Shown here one piece after another: positions 11,719-22,706 of a stretch of 64,000 nt of DNA (the first letter of the stretch is position 1; each line of letters begins with the position of its first letter). Both the position numbers and the translations under genes were made by a program. The stretch is from Drosophila pseudoobscura (taxonomy: Eukaryota; Arthropoda; Insecta; Diptera; Drosophilidae), in NCBI RefSeq assembly GCF_009870125.1, contig NC_046681.1:2790001-2854000 (forward strand), given 5' to 3'. The notes below the pieces were generated by a model that worked only from the letters and a program-made list of their open reading frames with translations, was not told where the DNA came from and made no database searches.

Positions 11719-12030
11719 AACGAGGGGGAACGTTGTGAGTTGCTGCGGACACCGCAACTCTAAGGTTATACCCGATACTAAGTCAGTATGGCTCTCCTCT
11801 GGCAGACGCCGCTAATATTTAACGACACGACAAAGAGTGCGTGCGAGAGAGACAGAAAATGAAGGACGGACGGACAGACAGACAGGGCTCAATCGACTCG
11901 GCTATTGATGCTGATCAAGAATATATATACTTTATAGGGTCGGAAACGATTCCTTCTGGACGTTACACACATCCACTTTTACCACAAATCTAATATACCC
12001 CAATACTCATTTTGAGTATCGGGTATAAAA
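11719..12030 (+). mobile_element. DINE-1/ISY-like Helentron, internally deleted (both ends kept)
   Basis: The left end GAGGGGGAACGTTG and the GAGAGAGACAGAAAAT block are joined directly to the GGACGGACAGACAGACAG microsatellite and the right end GAGTATCGGGTATAAAA. About 700 bp of the middle is missing compared with the 17.3-18.46 kb copy. Confidence 0.85.
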
Positions 12031-12486
12031 ATTAGGCATTACCTAAACTTAAGACCACCGAAGAAATTTTTCCTCGTGAAGGAAATTTTCTTGGAATCAT
12101 TTGTCTATAAGAAAATTTATAAAGAGAAATGGCTATGTAGAAGTGCAAATTTTAAGGTTTAGCCTTTAGCACTATCATGAGTTTAGTATTTGACAAATTT
12201 ATTTATTTATTTGTTGGGTTTCAAAGTAATAAAAAGTTAGACTTAGTTGTAGAATAAATCGTAAAAATATCTAAATATATGTATATACAGACGATAACGG
12301 TGTTTCATAGAAAAGTCTTCTTTCTTGTGTAGTTTTTTTTGTAGTCTAGGAATGATTTCTTCCTTCGAAATATTGCAGCAATTAAAAATCATTATGGAAA
12401 TGAACAAGGCAAAACAATGTTATGATTGGTACTACGTAACACGTTTTGATTGGCATCCATAGAATTTTGTGGGTCTTTGTATAGGA
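12031..12486. repeat. Segment S, copy A (about 455 bp)
   Basis: Runs from ATTAGGCATTACC to GGGTCTTTGTATAGGAA. The same segment recurs at 18.92, 20.47 and 22.25 kb, with a partial copy at 18.46 kb. It has no open frame of note and its origin is unknown. Copies A, C and D are nearly identical by eye. Confidence 0.9.
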
Positions 12487-13369
12487 AACGAGGGGGAACG
12501 TTGTGAGTTGCTGCGGACACCGCAACTCTACAGTTATACCCGATACTAAGTCAGTATGGCTCTCCTCCGGCAGACGCCGCTAATATTTAACGACACGACA
12601 AAGAGTGCGTGCGAGAGAGACAGAAAATCAGTCTGAGCGTGACGTCGGGCGCTGCGTAGCCACTGCAAATTGATTTGTTCCTTTTGGCTATAAAAATGAT
12701 CTGATCTGATCCAGATTCAGCAATCTAATCGATATGGTCATTATCTATGATTCTGCGTTTTTAGTTTTCTCAAATCTGCAATATTGTGGATGCAACAGAT
12801 TTTCGTCCTTTGTGGGGGCGGATGGGGGTGGGGCGAAATTCTGAGATATACGTTTTATAGTGACATCTTAAAGGAGTGTGTGCACCAAATTTGGTTACTC
12901 TAGCCTTAATAGTCTCTGAGATTTGTGGTTGCCTCAGATTTTCGTCCTTTGCGGGGGCGGAAGGGGGTGTGGCGAAATTTGGACAGGAAACGGTCAAGGT
13001 CCGATATCACAGGAGTGTGGATACCAAATTTGGTTGCTCTGGCTTTTATAGGTTCTGAGATCCTTGAACTCATATTTTGCAATTGGCAAAACCGACCATG
13101 AAACCTGTGTGTTAGAGTGAGACAGAGCGAGAAAGAGTGAAATTGTTTTCGTGATTCTGGCTATAATAATTATACTGAAGGGGACGGACAGACGGACAGA
13201 CGGACGGACGGACAGACAGACAGGGCTCAATCGACTCGGCTATTGATGCTGATCAAGAATATATATACTTTATAGGGTCGGAAACGATTCCTTCTGGACG
13301 TTACACACATCCACTTTTACCACAAATCTAATATACCCCAATACTCATTTTGAGTATCGGGTATAAAAA
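12487..13369 (+). mobile_element. DINE-1/ISY-like Helentron
   Basis: Left end at 12487 directly follows segment S. The GA-rich block, three GGGGCGG(A/T)(A/T)GGGGGTG-type units, the GGACGGACAGACGG microsatellite and the terminal GAGTATCGGGTATAAAA are present. The third internal block (with GGATCCAAAACATCG) is deleted. Confidence 0.9.
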
Positions 13370-14215
13370 GACGTCCCCAACCACCGGATATTGCCATCAC
13401 AGGTACCAGGCCTGCGGTGCACAAGATACTGGTGGGGGCCCCACCAAAACGAAAAGTTGTTGTCTCACGGTTGGCCCCTGACCTCTAATGATGTAACTAC
13501 TTTATAAATAAAAGCCGTCAGATTAAATGTGGAGAAGATTATTTCCTCTTATGCCAGGGAGATAGCTTCATTCAAAATAAGTGTGTCCCCATCTCATTTT
13601 GACACCATTTGCTCTGACTGAATTTTTGGACCTCCGAATGTTAGAGGCTTACGTAGTGAGCTGAGCATTATTTTCTGCTTCCCACGTTAATGTGTTTACC
13701 GAAACCTGTTTAAAGTCAGACATTCTTCTAAAAAGGACCGTTTGTCTCGACGAGCAGGAGGGGCTCTGATTGCAGTGGACTCAAATTTTACGTTGGAACA
13801 CTTTACAGTGTAAGTTTAACAAGAGCTGGAATTCTTGTGTGTAAAACTTATTTTTCCCGCTTTCGTAATATTCATTACTTGCTCGTATATTCCACCCTCG
13901 ACATACATCTCAATTTATGAGCAGAACTTGTCCGCTTTAACCGCTGTTTCTTCCTCGCTATCAGCTAAAGATCACATGATAGTTCTTGGTGACTTCAACT
14001 TGCCAGGAACTGTTTGGTCTTCGGTAAACGAGTTTAGTAACCTAGTGCCCATGTCACGACATGACTTTGTAGACGACTTGCTTGACCTGTCGTGTCGATT
14101 GCTTTATCTGAGCTTTGTATCAGATCCGACCATGGTGTTGTTAACCGAGTCCTCCCGATCACTTTACGTGCAGACGCCGACACAAATCCGAGCTTGCGAA
14201 TCTAAATAACGTCAT
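13370..14215 (+). mobile_element. CR1-clade LINE fragment (end of ORF1 plus endonuclease)
   Basis: The plus strand has a degraded ORF1 tail (KLLSHGWPLTS region), then endonuclease motifs with stops and shifts: RLSRRAGGALIAVDSNFTLE, KLIFPAFVIFITCSYIPPST and MIVLGDFNLPGTVWSS, then LLYLSFVSDPTMVLL. It is close to the 46.7 kb copy. The RT domain is missing. Confidence 0.8.
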
Positions 14216-16390
14216 TAGGGATTTTAGGGATTAGTCCGCCTTGTACTTGTGTACTGATGCTATAAAAGGCACAAACATTTTTTTGTGTCCCGCTTTCTTA
14301 TCCGACTATATCTGGAAATCCCCATTGGTTCACCAAAGACTACTGTAACTGTAACTACTATAACTTGTAACAATTCCACGATATATTTCTATACGTGAGT
14401 AGGGGATGGATTGGAGGGGATGTCGAGGTCACGGCCGGTGGGGATTCTTTGGTTCCGTGCTCATTCGGTAACTTGGGGGGGTTCGTTTGACCGCGTCTCG
14501 ACTCCTACTACATAAACTTCAAAATGTTAGAATCCCGTGACTCTACAGGGAGCGAACTCCGAAAACAACACTATGCCTCTTCCGAGCATAGCGGACATTA
14601 CATGGCACAATCATAGGGCGTACCCGAAAGTACCAGGGGCTTTCGTCTGCGTGTTCCAAACTCTCGCGGGCGTGAGGTCTTGCAATGGAAGTCGACCCAC
14701 ACGATTCTATACCCACCCTTCCATGATTTCCAGGGGTGCGAAGGTTCTGGAAATCCCTAATATTCTTACAATACCCCATTAGGTCACCCTGTCCCTAGGA
14801 AATTATAAGTCTACTCCATGTTCATTGCTAATACAATTCAATATATTTCGTTGTACTTCATCATAGACATGTTGCTTCAATCAAAACTAGCAAACCAAGT
14901 TTCACTTCTTAACATAACAGGCTTAATCCCTAAAAAAATTTTATAGATATAGGTATACATAAATGGTGGAGTATAATTAGATAAGATAGGAATATAATAT
15001 AAGATATTAGAAATAAGTAAATTAGGTATGTATAAAGGAAAAAAAATAAAAATCAAAAAAAATTATTCAAAAGCAGCAGGGGTCATACCAGCGATCAGCA
15101 ACGGTGAGCCAAAACGAAATTTAATTTAACTTTATAAATTTATTTAAATTTTTTTTTTCTGGGTTGAGGAGATTTTTTTTTATGTTGGTTAGTGCATTGC
15201 TTGGCTACGTCTCCATGCATTAAAAGAATGCAGGGAATGCGAGCAATGCAAGCTTAGCAGCATTGGCACCGAAGAGACCGAAAAGCTTCGAGCGTGTGGA
15301 ACGCAAGCGTTGCGCTCTCTTATCAGCAGCGGCTGGCCGCTTTATGATTAAATCGTTCGGTCTCCAACACGCAAAAACAAATTCCGTTTTGGGAACTGGC
15401 ATCTCTATGGGGGGGTGATCTCTATGCCCTCGATGCCCTCTATGCGCGTACATTAGATATGGCGGAAGGGTTAGGGCCGGTGGAGGTTATGTCTCCGGGC
15501 AGGTGGATGCTTCAACGACTCCAAAAGGGGAAAAAAAATCTCGGCCCCACACCAAGGTCGACTCCGAAATGTACTCCCGTCAAGGGTGTGAAATTGGTGT
15601 GGGTGGGGCAGAACTTTGGTAGAGCCGGGTGGCTACCGCTCGGGGCCAGGGCCCTATGGGCGAAACAGAACCAAAACCACGAGTTCTAAGAAAAAAATCT
15701 AAATATTCCCTACAGGGCACTTTTACATACCGGTTTTTCCACGGAGACACGAGTGTTGGGTTCTCCTGGCCGAGTTGTGGGACGCACGGGTTTGCACCAA
15801 GAACAACACTTGCTGGCGAGGCGAGGCAAATATGCACTTTTCGCCAGGGTAGTTTCTTGCCAGTTTTCTCGGCGCACGGTTATTAATTGTCGCCCGATTT
15901 TTGCGGCGCGCCCACCGTGTGGGACTTTCCCCGTTCCGTTTTATTTCTTTTCGGTTTGTCTTTGTGGCACTTATTTGGGTTTTATTTTCTTACTTTTCTT
16001 TTCTTTTGGGATTACACGTGGTCGATTTAGTTATATATTTTTTTACCGAAGCGGAGATAGCCACCGGCTGCACAGATTCAAATTTTCGAACGAGAACGTT
16101 CTGGTGCTTTTGCACTGCTTAAATACGAGCTTACCGATCTTAAAGCTCGGCTTCGAAAGCTCCGTTGCGATGCGCTGCACAGCACTTACGGCAGCTCAGC
16201 TCAGCTGTTCCCTACCTCGAGCTTGCTTGCACCCACCCCAACTATACTATGCCCTGCAGCGATAATTGGCCCAAGGTTATTGCATGCGATATCCGAGCAC
16301 CATAGCGATAACCTATTTTGAATCGGTATTGTCCAACCGCAACCGTTACAAACTATCTATCTCGATGCAGGACACGTTTTCCTTAGGACC
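14216..16390. other. Mixed unassigned segment, probably retroelement debris
   Basis: It consists of AT-rich pieces (14.8-15.2 kb) and GC-rich pieces (14.4-14.8 and 15.25-16.25 kb). Frames on both strands reach 170 codons but overlap each other and show no domain. 15.9-16.2 kb has a T-rich, UTR-like character. The patchy composition suggests LTR or leader sequence of one or more retroelements; no terminal motifs were found. Confidence 0.35.
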
Positions 16391-17160
16391 TTAAGCACTG
16401 TTACTGCTTCGTAAACAGTATCCTCGGAAATTAGGAAATGATACCTAATACGTCGGCAAATAATGATCAGGAAATCGCAGATCTTTTTGCCCAATTTTTC
16501 CAAACCACCTATTCTGGGGAAAGCTACTCTGGTCATCCGTACTGATACGTTTTACCGAGGTCGAATTACTAGAGAATTACCAGTCGAATTACCAGAGAAT
16601 TACTCTGGTGGACGTTCTTGTTGTTATATTATAAGCCAAGCTAAGATTTTTCTGAACACAATTCTACCATGGTAAATAAGACTATGGGCGTGTACGATTT
16701 GATATAGGTGGTCAAAGGAATTTGACGTTCCGTACATAACAAAAACTCTCTATATCTCGCTAGCTCGGGCGATTTTAGGATACGACTCCTGTTTATTGGG
16801 CCTTCAGTACAAAGTACAGTCCAGAAACACTTTTTACTCTTTGCTCTGCGGGATCTTAACTGGGATGCAGGTGATAGAATGCCATTTTACTATAGTAGAT
16901 TAATAAACCTTCCATCATTAGTTAATCGTAGAAAAAAGCTTGGTGTGATTTTTATGCACAACTTGATCAAGAGTGACGTAAGTAGCCCTGATGTGTTGAG
17001 CCGCATAAACTTCACTATTCACTATTCTAGTCAACCAAACATGTTCTGCATGCGCATTCAAAATTAGTTGCTTAGTTTAGCATTTAGTCGTTCATAGTTA
17101 ATGCTTTCTTATGTATGTATATACTCTCGTATCATTTTTCTACTTTGCCTGATTCGTAGA
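16391..17160 (+). mobile_element. CR1-clade LINE, RT remnant and 3' end
   Basis: Frames include QEIADLFAQFFQ (frame-interrupted), then NLPSLVNRRKKLGVIFMHN and a terminal segment comparable to 48.4-48.6 kb. Large deletions remove the catalytic core. Confidence 0.7.
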
Positions 17161-17344
17161 TCAAATTTTTGTGATTTACCTTATACACAAAAACCACACA
17201 ACTTTAATGGAAACGTAAATTAACTTGTGTTTACTAATAGTGTGCCGATCTGTTAAATTATTCAGTTTAGCATATTTATGCAAACGATTTGTATTATTTA
17301 AAAAACTAAAGACAAATCTTAATGCAGTGAAAAGATGTAGACAC

Positions 17345-18462
17345 AACGAAGGGGAACGTTGTGAGTTGCTGCGGACACCGCAACCCTACAGTTATACCCG
17401 ATACTAAGTCAGTATGGCTCTCCTCCGGCAGAGGCCGCTAATATTAAACGAAACGACAAAGAGTGCGTGCGAGAGAGACAGAAAATCAGTCTGAGCGTGA
17501 CGTCGGGCGCTGCGTAGCCACTGCAAATTGATTTGTTCCTTCTGGCTATAAAAATGATCTGATCTGATCCAGATTCAGTAATCTGATAGATATGGTCATT
17601 ATCTATGATTCTGCGCTTTTAGTTTTCTCAAATCTGCAATATTGTGGATGCAACAGATTTTCGTCCTTTGTGTGGGCGGAAGGGGGTGGCGCGAAATTTT
17701 GAGATATACGTTTTATAGTGAGATCTACCAGGAGTGCGGATACCAAATTTGGTTACTCTAGCTTTAATAGTCTCTGAGATTTGTGAATATCCCCAGATTT
17801 GCATCCTTTGCGGGGGCGGAAGGGGGTGTGGCGAAATTTTGAAACAAACTCGTCTCGGTCCGATATATTAGGAGTGTGGATACCAAATTTGGTTGCTCTA
17901 GCTTTTATAGTCTCTGAGATCTAGGCGCTAATGTTTTACTCTAAGCAAAGCCGCCTATGCTACGTGTGCGTAAGAGAGAGACAGGGCGAGAAAAAAAAAA
18001 TTAAATTGTTTTCTTGATGCTGGCTATAATAATAATACGATCCAATTCAGATCCGGAGTCTAAAAGATATCGTCATTCTCTACGATTCTGCGTTTTTGGT
18101 TTTCTCGTATCTTTAAAATTTTGGATGCCACAGATTTTCGCCTTTTGTGGGGGCGGAAGTGGGCGGGGCAAAGTTTTGAAATATTTTTGTAGCAGTGACA
18201 AATCACAGAAGTCTGGATCCAAAACATCGTTGCTCTAGCTCTTATAGTATTCGAGCATTAGGCGCTGAAGGGGACGGACAGACGGACGGACGGACGGACA
18301 GACGGACAGACAGACATGGCTCAATCGACGCGGCTATTGATGCTGATCAAGAATATATATACTTTATGGGGTCGGAAACGATTCCTTCTGGACGTTACAC
18401 ACATCCACTTTTACCACAAATCTAATATACCCCAATACTCATTTTGAGTATCGGGTATAAAA
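17345..18462 (+). mobile_element. DINE-1/ISY-like Helentron, the most complete copy (about 1.1 kb)
   Basis: Continuous from GAAGGGGAACGTTGTGAG to GAGTATCGGGTATAAAA. Order: left terminus; CCGCAACCC block; GA-rich GCGAGAGAGACAGAAAA; CTGAGCGTGACGTCGG; repeated GGGGCGGAAGGGGGTG modules each followed by a TACCAAATTTGGTTRCTCTAG-like motif; GGATCCAAAACATCGTTG; (GGAC)n/(AGAC)n microsatellite; ATCAAGAATATATATAC; terminus. No protein is encoded. The modular internal repeats explain the repeated internal deletions seen in other copies. Confidence 0.9.
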
Positions 18463-18537
18463 ATTAGGCATTACCTAAACTTAAGACCACCGAAGAAATT
18501 TTTCCTCGTGAAGGAAATTTTCTTGGAATCATTTGTC
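18463..18537. repeat. Segment S, copy B (5' 75 bp only)
   Basis: Starts ATTAGGCATTACC and stops at TTTGTCTAC, where it joins the interior of a DINE-1 at a short shared TCTA/CTAC sequence. Confidence 0.85.
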
Positions 18538-18918
18538 TACGATTCTGCGTTTTTGGTTTTCTCGTATCTTTAAAATTTTGGATGCCACAGATTTTCGCCT
18601 TTTGTGGGGGCGGAAGTGGGCGGGGCAAAGTTTTGAAATATTTTTGTAGCAGTGACAAATCACAGAAGTCTGGATCCAAAACATCGTTGCTCTAGCTCTT
18701 ATAGTATTCGAGCATTAGGCGCTGAAGGGGACGGACAGACGGACGGACGGACGGACAGACGGACAGACAGACATGGCTCAATCGACGCGGCTATTGATGC
18801 TGATCAAGAATATATATACTTTATGGGGTCGGAAACGATTCCTTCTGGACGTTACACACATCCACTTTTACCACAAATCTAATATACCCCAATACTCATT
18901 TTGAGTATCGGGTATAAA
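18538..18918 (+). mobile_element. DINE-1 right-hand part (product of tandem duplication)
   Basis: Identical by eye to 18081-18462, including the microsatellite. Together with copy B it forms the second unit of a 457-bp tandem duplication. Confidence 0.9.
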
Positions 18919-19376
18919 AATTAGGCATTACCTAAACTTAAGACCACCGAAGAAATTTTTCCTCGTGAAGGAAATTTTCTTGGAATCATTTGTCTATAAG
19001 AAAATTTATAAAGAGAAATGGCTATGTAGAAGTGCAAATTTTAAGGTTTAGCCTTTAGCACTATCATGAGTTTAGTATTTGACAAATTTATTTATTTATT
19101 TGTTGGGTTTCAAAGTAATAAAAAGTTAGACTTAGTTGTAGAATAAATCGTAAAAATATCTAAATATATGTATATACAGACGATAACGGTGTTTCATAGA
19201 AAAGTCTTCTTTCTTGTGTAGTTTTTTTTGTAGTCTAGGAATGATTTCTTCCTTCGAAATATTGCAGCAATTAAAAATCATTATGGAAATGAACAAGGCA
19301 AAACAATGTTATGATTGGTACTACGTAACACGTTTTGATTGGCATCCATAGAATTTTGTGGGTCTTTGTATAGGAA
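18919..19376. repeat. Segment S, copy C
   Basis: Full-length copy of the roughly 455-bp segment, followed immediately by a DINE-1 left end as at copies A and D. Confidence 0.9.
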
Positions 19377-20468
19377 ACGAGGGGGAACGTTGTGAGTTGC
19401 TGCGGACACCGCAACTCTACAGTTATACCCGATACTAAGTCAGTATGGCTCTCCTCCGGCAGACGCCGCTAATATTTAACGACACGACAAAGAGTGCGTG
19501 CGAGAGAGACAGAAAATCAGTCTGAGCGTGACGTCGGGCGCTGCGTAGCCACTGCAAATTGATTTGTTCCTTTTGGCTATAAAAATGATCTGATCTGATC
19601 CAGATTCAGCAATCTAATCGATATGGTCATTATCTATGATTCTGCGTTTTTAGTTTTCTCAAATCTGCAATATTGTGGATGCAACAGATTTTCGTCCTTT
19701 GTGGGGGCGGATGGGGGTGGGGCGAAATTCTGAGATATACGTTTTATAGTGACATCTTAAAGGAGTGTGTGTACCAAATTTGGTTACTCTAGCCTTAATA
19801 GTCTCTGAGATTTGTGGTTGCCTCAGATTTTCGTCCTTTGCGGGGGCGGAAGGGGGTGTGGCGAAATTTGGACAGGAAACGGTCAAGGTCCGATATCACA
19901 GGAGTGTGGATACCAAATTTGGTTGCTCTGGCTTTTATAGGTTCTGAGATCCTTGAACTCATATTTTGCAATTGGCAAAACCGACCATGAAACCTGTGTG
20001 TTAGAGTGAGACAGACGAGAAAGAGTGAAATTGTTTTCGTGATTCTGGCTGTAATAATTATACGATCTGGTTCAGATTTTGCACTCTAGAAGATATAGTC
20101 ATCTTCTACGATTCTGCGTTTTTAGTTTTCTCGTATCGTCGAAATTGTGGATGCCACAGATTTTCGCCCTTTGTGGAGGCGGAAGTGGGCAGGGCAAAGT
20201 TTTGAAATATTTTTGGAGCAGTGACATATCACAGAAGTCTGGATCCAAAACATCGTTGCTCTAGCTCTTATAGTCTTTGAGCATTAGGCGCTGAAGGGGA
20301 CGGACAGACGGACAGACGGACATGGCTCAATCGACTCGGCTATTGATGCTGATCAAGAATATATATACTTTATGGGGTCGGAAACGATTCCTTCTGGACG
20401 TTACACACATCCATTTTCACCACAACTCTAATATACCCCAATACTCATTTTGAGTATCGGGTATAAAA
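19377..20468 (+). mobile_element. DINE-1/ISY-like Helentron in tandem unit 1
   Basis: Complete from GAGGGGGAACGTTG to GAGTATCGGGTATAAA. With segment S copy C it makes one 1549-bp unit, repeated directly downstream. Confidence 0.9.
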
Positions 20469-20927
20469 ATTAGGCATTACCTAAACTTAAGACCACCGAA
20501 GAAATTTTTCCTCGTGAAGGAAATTTTCTTGGAATCATTTGTCTATAAGAAAATTTATAAAGAGAAATGGCTATGTAGAAGTGCAAATTTTAAGGTTTAG
20601 CCTTTAGCACTATCATGAGTTTAGTATTTGACAAATTTATTTATTTATTTGTTGGGTTTCAAAGTAATAAAAAGTTAGACTTAGTTGTAGAATAAATCGT
20701 AAAAATATCTAAATATATGTATATACAGACGATAACGGTGTTTCATAGAAAAGTCTTCTTTCTTGTGTAGTTTTTTTTGTAGTCTAGGAATGATTTCTTC
20801 CTTCGAAATATTGCAGCAATTAAAAATCATTATGGAAATGAACAAGGCAAAACAATGTTATGATTGGTACTACGTAACACGTTTTGATTGGCATCCATAG
20901 AATTTTGTGGGTCTTTGTATAGGAAAC
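20469..20927. repeat. Segment S, copy D
   Basis: Full-length copy, 1549 bp after copy C. Confidence 0.9.
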
Positions 20928-21958
20928 GAGGGGGAACGTTGTGAGTTGCTGCGGACACCGCAACTCTACGGTTATACCCGATACTAAGTCAGTATGGCTC
21001 TCCTCCGGTAGACGCCGCTAATATTTAACGACACGACAAAGAGTGCGTGCGAGAGAGACAGAAAATCAGTCTGAGCGTGACGTCGGGCGCTGCGTAGCCA
21101 CTGCAAATTGATTTGTTCCTTTTGGCTATAAAAATGATCTGATCTGATCCAGATTCAGCAATCTAATCGATATGGTCATTATCTATGATTCTGCGTTTTT
21201 AGTTTTCTCAAATCTGCAATATTGTGGATGCAACAGATTTTCGTCCTTTGTGGGGGCGGATGGGGGTGGGGCGAAATTCTGAGATATACGTTTTATAGTG
21301 ACATCTTAAAGGAGTGTGTGTACCAAATTTGGTTACTCTAGCCTTAATAGTCTCTGAGATTTGTGGTTGCCTCAGATTTTCGTCCTTTGCGGGGGCGGAA
21401 GGGGGTGTGGCGAAATTTGGACAGGAAACGGTCAAGGTCCGATATCACAGGAGTGTGGATACCAAATTTGGTTGCTCTGGCTTTTGTAGGTTCTGAGATC
21501 CTTGAACTCATATTTTGCAATTGGCAAAACCGACCATGAAACCTGTGTGTTAGAGTGAGACAGAGCGAGAAAGAGTGAAATTGTTTTCGTGATTCTGGCT
21601 GTAATAATTATACGATCTGGTTCAGATTTTGCACTCTAGAAGATATAGTCATCTTCTACGATTCTGCGTTTTTAGTTTTCTCGTATCGTCGAAATTGTGG
21701 ATGCCACAGATTTTCGCCCTTTGTGGAGGCGGAAGTGGGCAGGGCAAAGTTTTGAAATATTTTTGGAGCAGTGACATATCACAGAAGTCTGGATCCAAAA
21801 CATCGTTGCTCTAGCTCTTATAGTCTTTGAGCATTAGGCGCTGAAGGGGACGGACAGACGGACAGACGGACATGGCTCAATCGACTCGGCTATTGATGCT
21901 GATCAAGAATATATATACTTTATGGGGTCGGAAACGATTCCTTCTGGACGTTACACAC
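20928..21958 (+). mobile_element. DINE-1/ISY-like Helentron in tandem unit 2, right end lost
   Basis: Same as the preceding copy until GACGTTACACACA, where it is interrupted and fused to CLIP-190-like sequence. The terminal GAGTATCGGGTATA is missing. Confidence 0.9.
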
Positions 21959-22120
21959 AGGCGTTATGCCTGGGGCCAAAAGATGCTGAAGAAGGACCGC
22001 GAGATGCGGAATCTGTGCCATCAGCTGCACTCCAGTCAAGAAGCTCTGGCCAAGCTGAAAGCGGAATCAGAGCCACGGCAAGGAGCGCTGAACGACTCAG
22101 TCAAGAATCTGAAGAAGGAA
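21959..22120 (+). pseudogene. CLIP-190-like coiled-coil fragment (second copy)
   Basis: About 160 bp nearly identical to about 26964-27120: the WGQKMLKKDREMRNLCHQLH region followed by SSQEALAKLKAES. It is in frame with part of the upstream DINE-1, giving a spurious 168-codon frame (21872-22378). It is a small duplicated piece of the CLIP-190 pseudogene at 26.2-27.3 kb rather than an independent gene. Confidence 0.75.
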
Positions 22121-22246
22121 TTCATATTTGAATTCGACTCTATTCAATCAATCGATTACAAAGTTGGACTTGGTCTAATAGAACCATGTTCATATTTGAG
22201 TGCGATTCTATTCAATCAATCGATTACAAAGTTCAAAATTAAAAAA
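22121..22246. repeat. 45-bp direct repeat, 68-bp spacing
   Basis: TTCATATTTGAATTCGACTC and the following bases to AAAGTT (22121-22165) recur at 22189-22233 with a few changes. The motif TCAATCAATCGATTACAAAG is exact in both. Confidence 0.85.
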
Positions 22247-22706
22247 ATTAGGCATTACCTAAACTTAAGACCACCGAAGAAATTTTTCCTCGTGAAGGAA
22301 ATTTTCTTGGAATCATTTGTCTATAATAAAATTTATAAAGAGAAATGGCTATGTAGAAGTGAAAATTGTAAGGTTTAGCCTTTAGCACTACCATGAGTTT
22401 AGTATTTGACAAATCTATTTATTTATTTGTTGGGTTTCAAAGTAATAAAAAGTTAGGCTTAGTTGTAGAATAAATCGTAAAAATATCTAAATATATGTAT
22501 ATACAGACGATAACGGTGTTTCTTAGAAAAGTCTTCTTTCTTGTGTGGTTTTTTTTTGTAGTCTAGGAAGGATTTCTTCCTTCGAAATATTGCAGCAATT
22601 AAAAATCATTATTGAAATGAACAAGGCAAAACAATGTTATGATTGGTACTACGTAACACGTTTTGATTGGCATCCATAGAATTTTGTGGGTCTTTGTATA
22701 GGAAAA
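22247..22706. repeat. Segment S, copy E (diverged, not followed by DINE-1)
   Basis: Same length as copies A, C and D but with about ten substitutions. The right boundary passes into other sequence (AAAAAATAACAAACAG) instead of a DINE-1 terminus, so this may be the original locus before the DINE-1 insertion and amplification. Confidence 0.8.

Noticed and set aside
18195..18882. Identical 76-codon frames at 18195-18425 and 18652-18882, and 60-78-codon frames repeated at 12.8, 19.7 and 21.2 kb
   Set aside because: They lie entirely inside DINE-1 copies and recur only because the element recurs. The Arg/Thr/Asp/Gly periodicity comes from the GGAC/AGAC microsatellite.
21872..22378. 168-codon frame as a possible novel gene
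   Set aside because: It runs across three unrelated pieces (DINE-1, CLIP-190 fragment, segment S), so it is a chance read-through.
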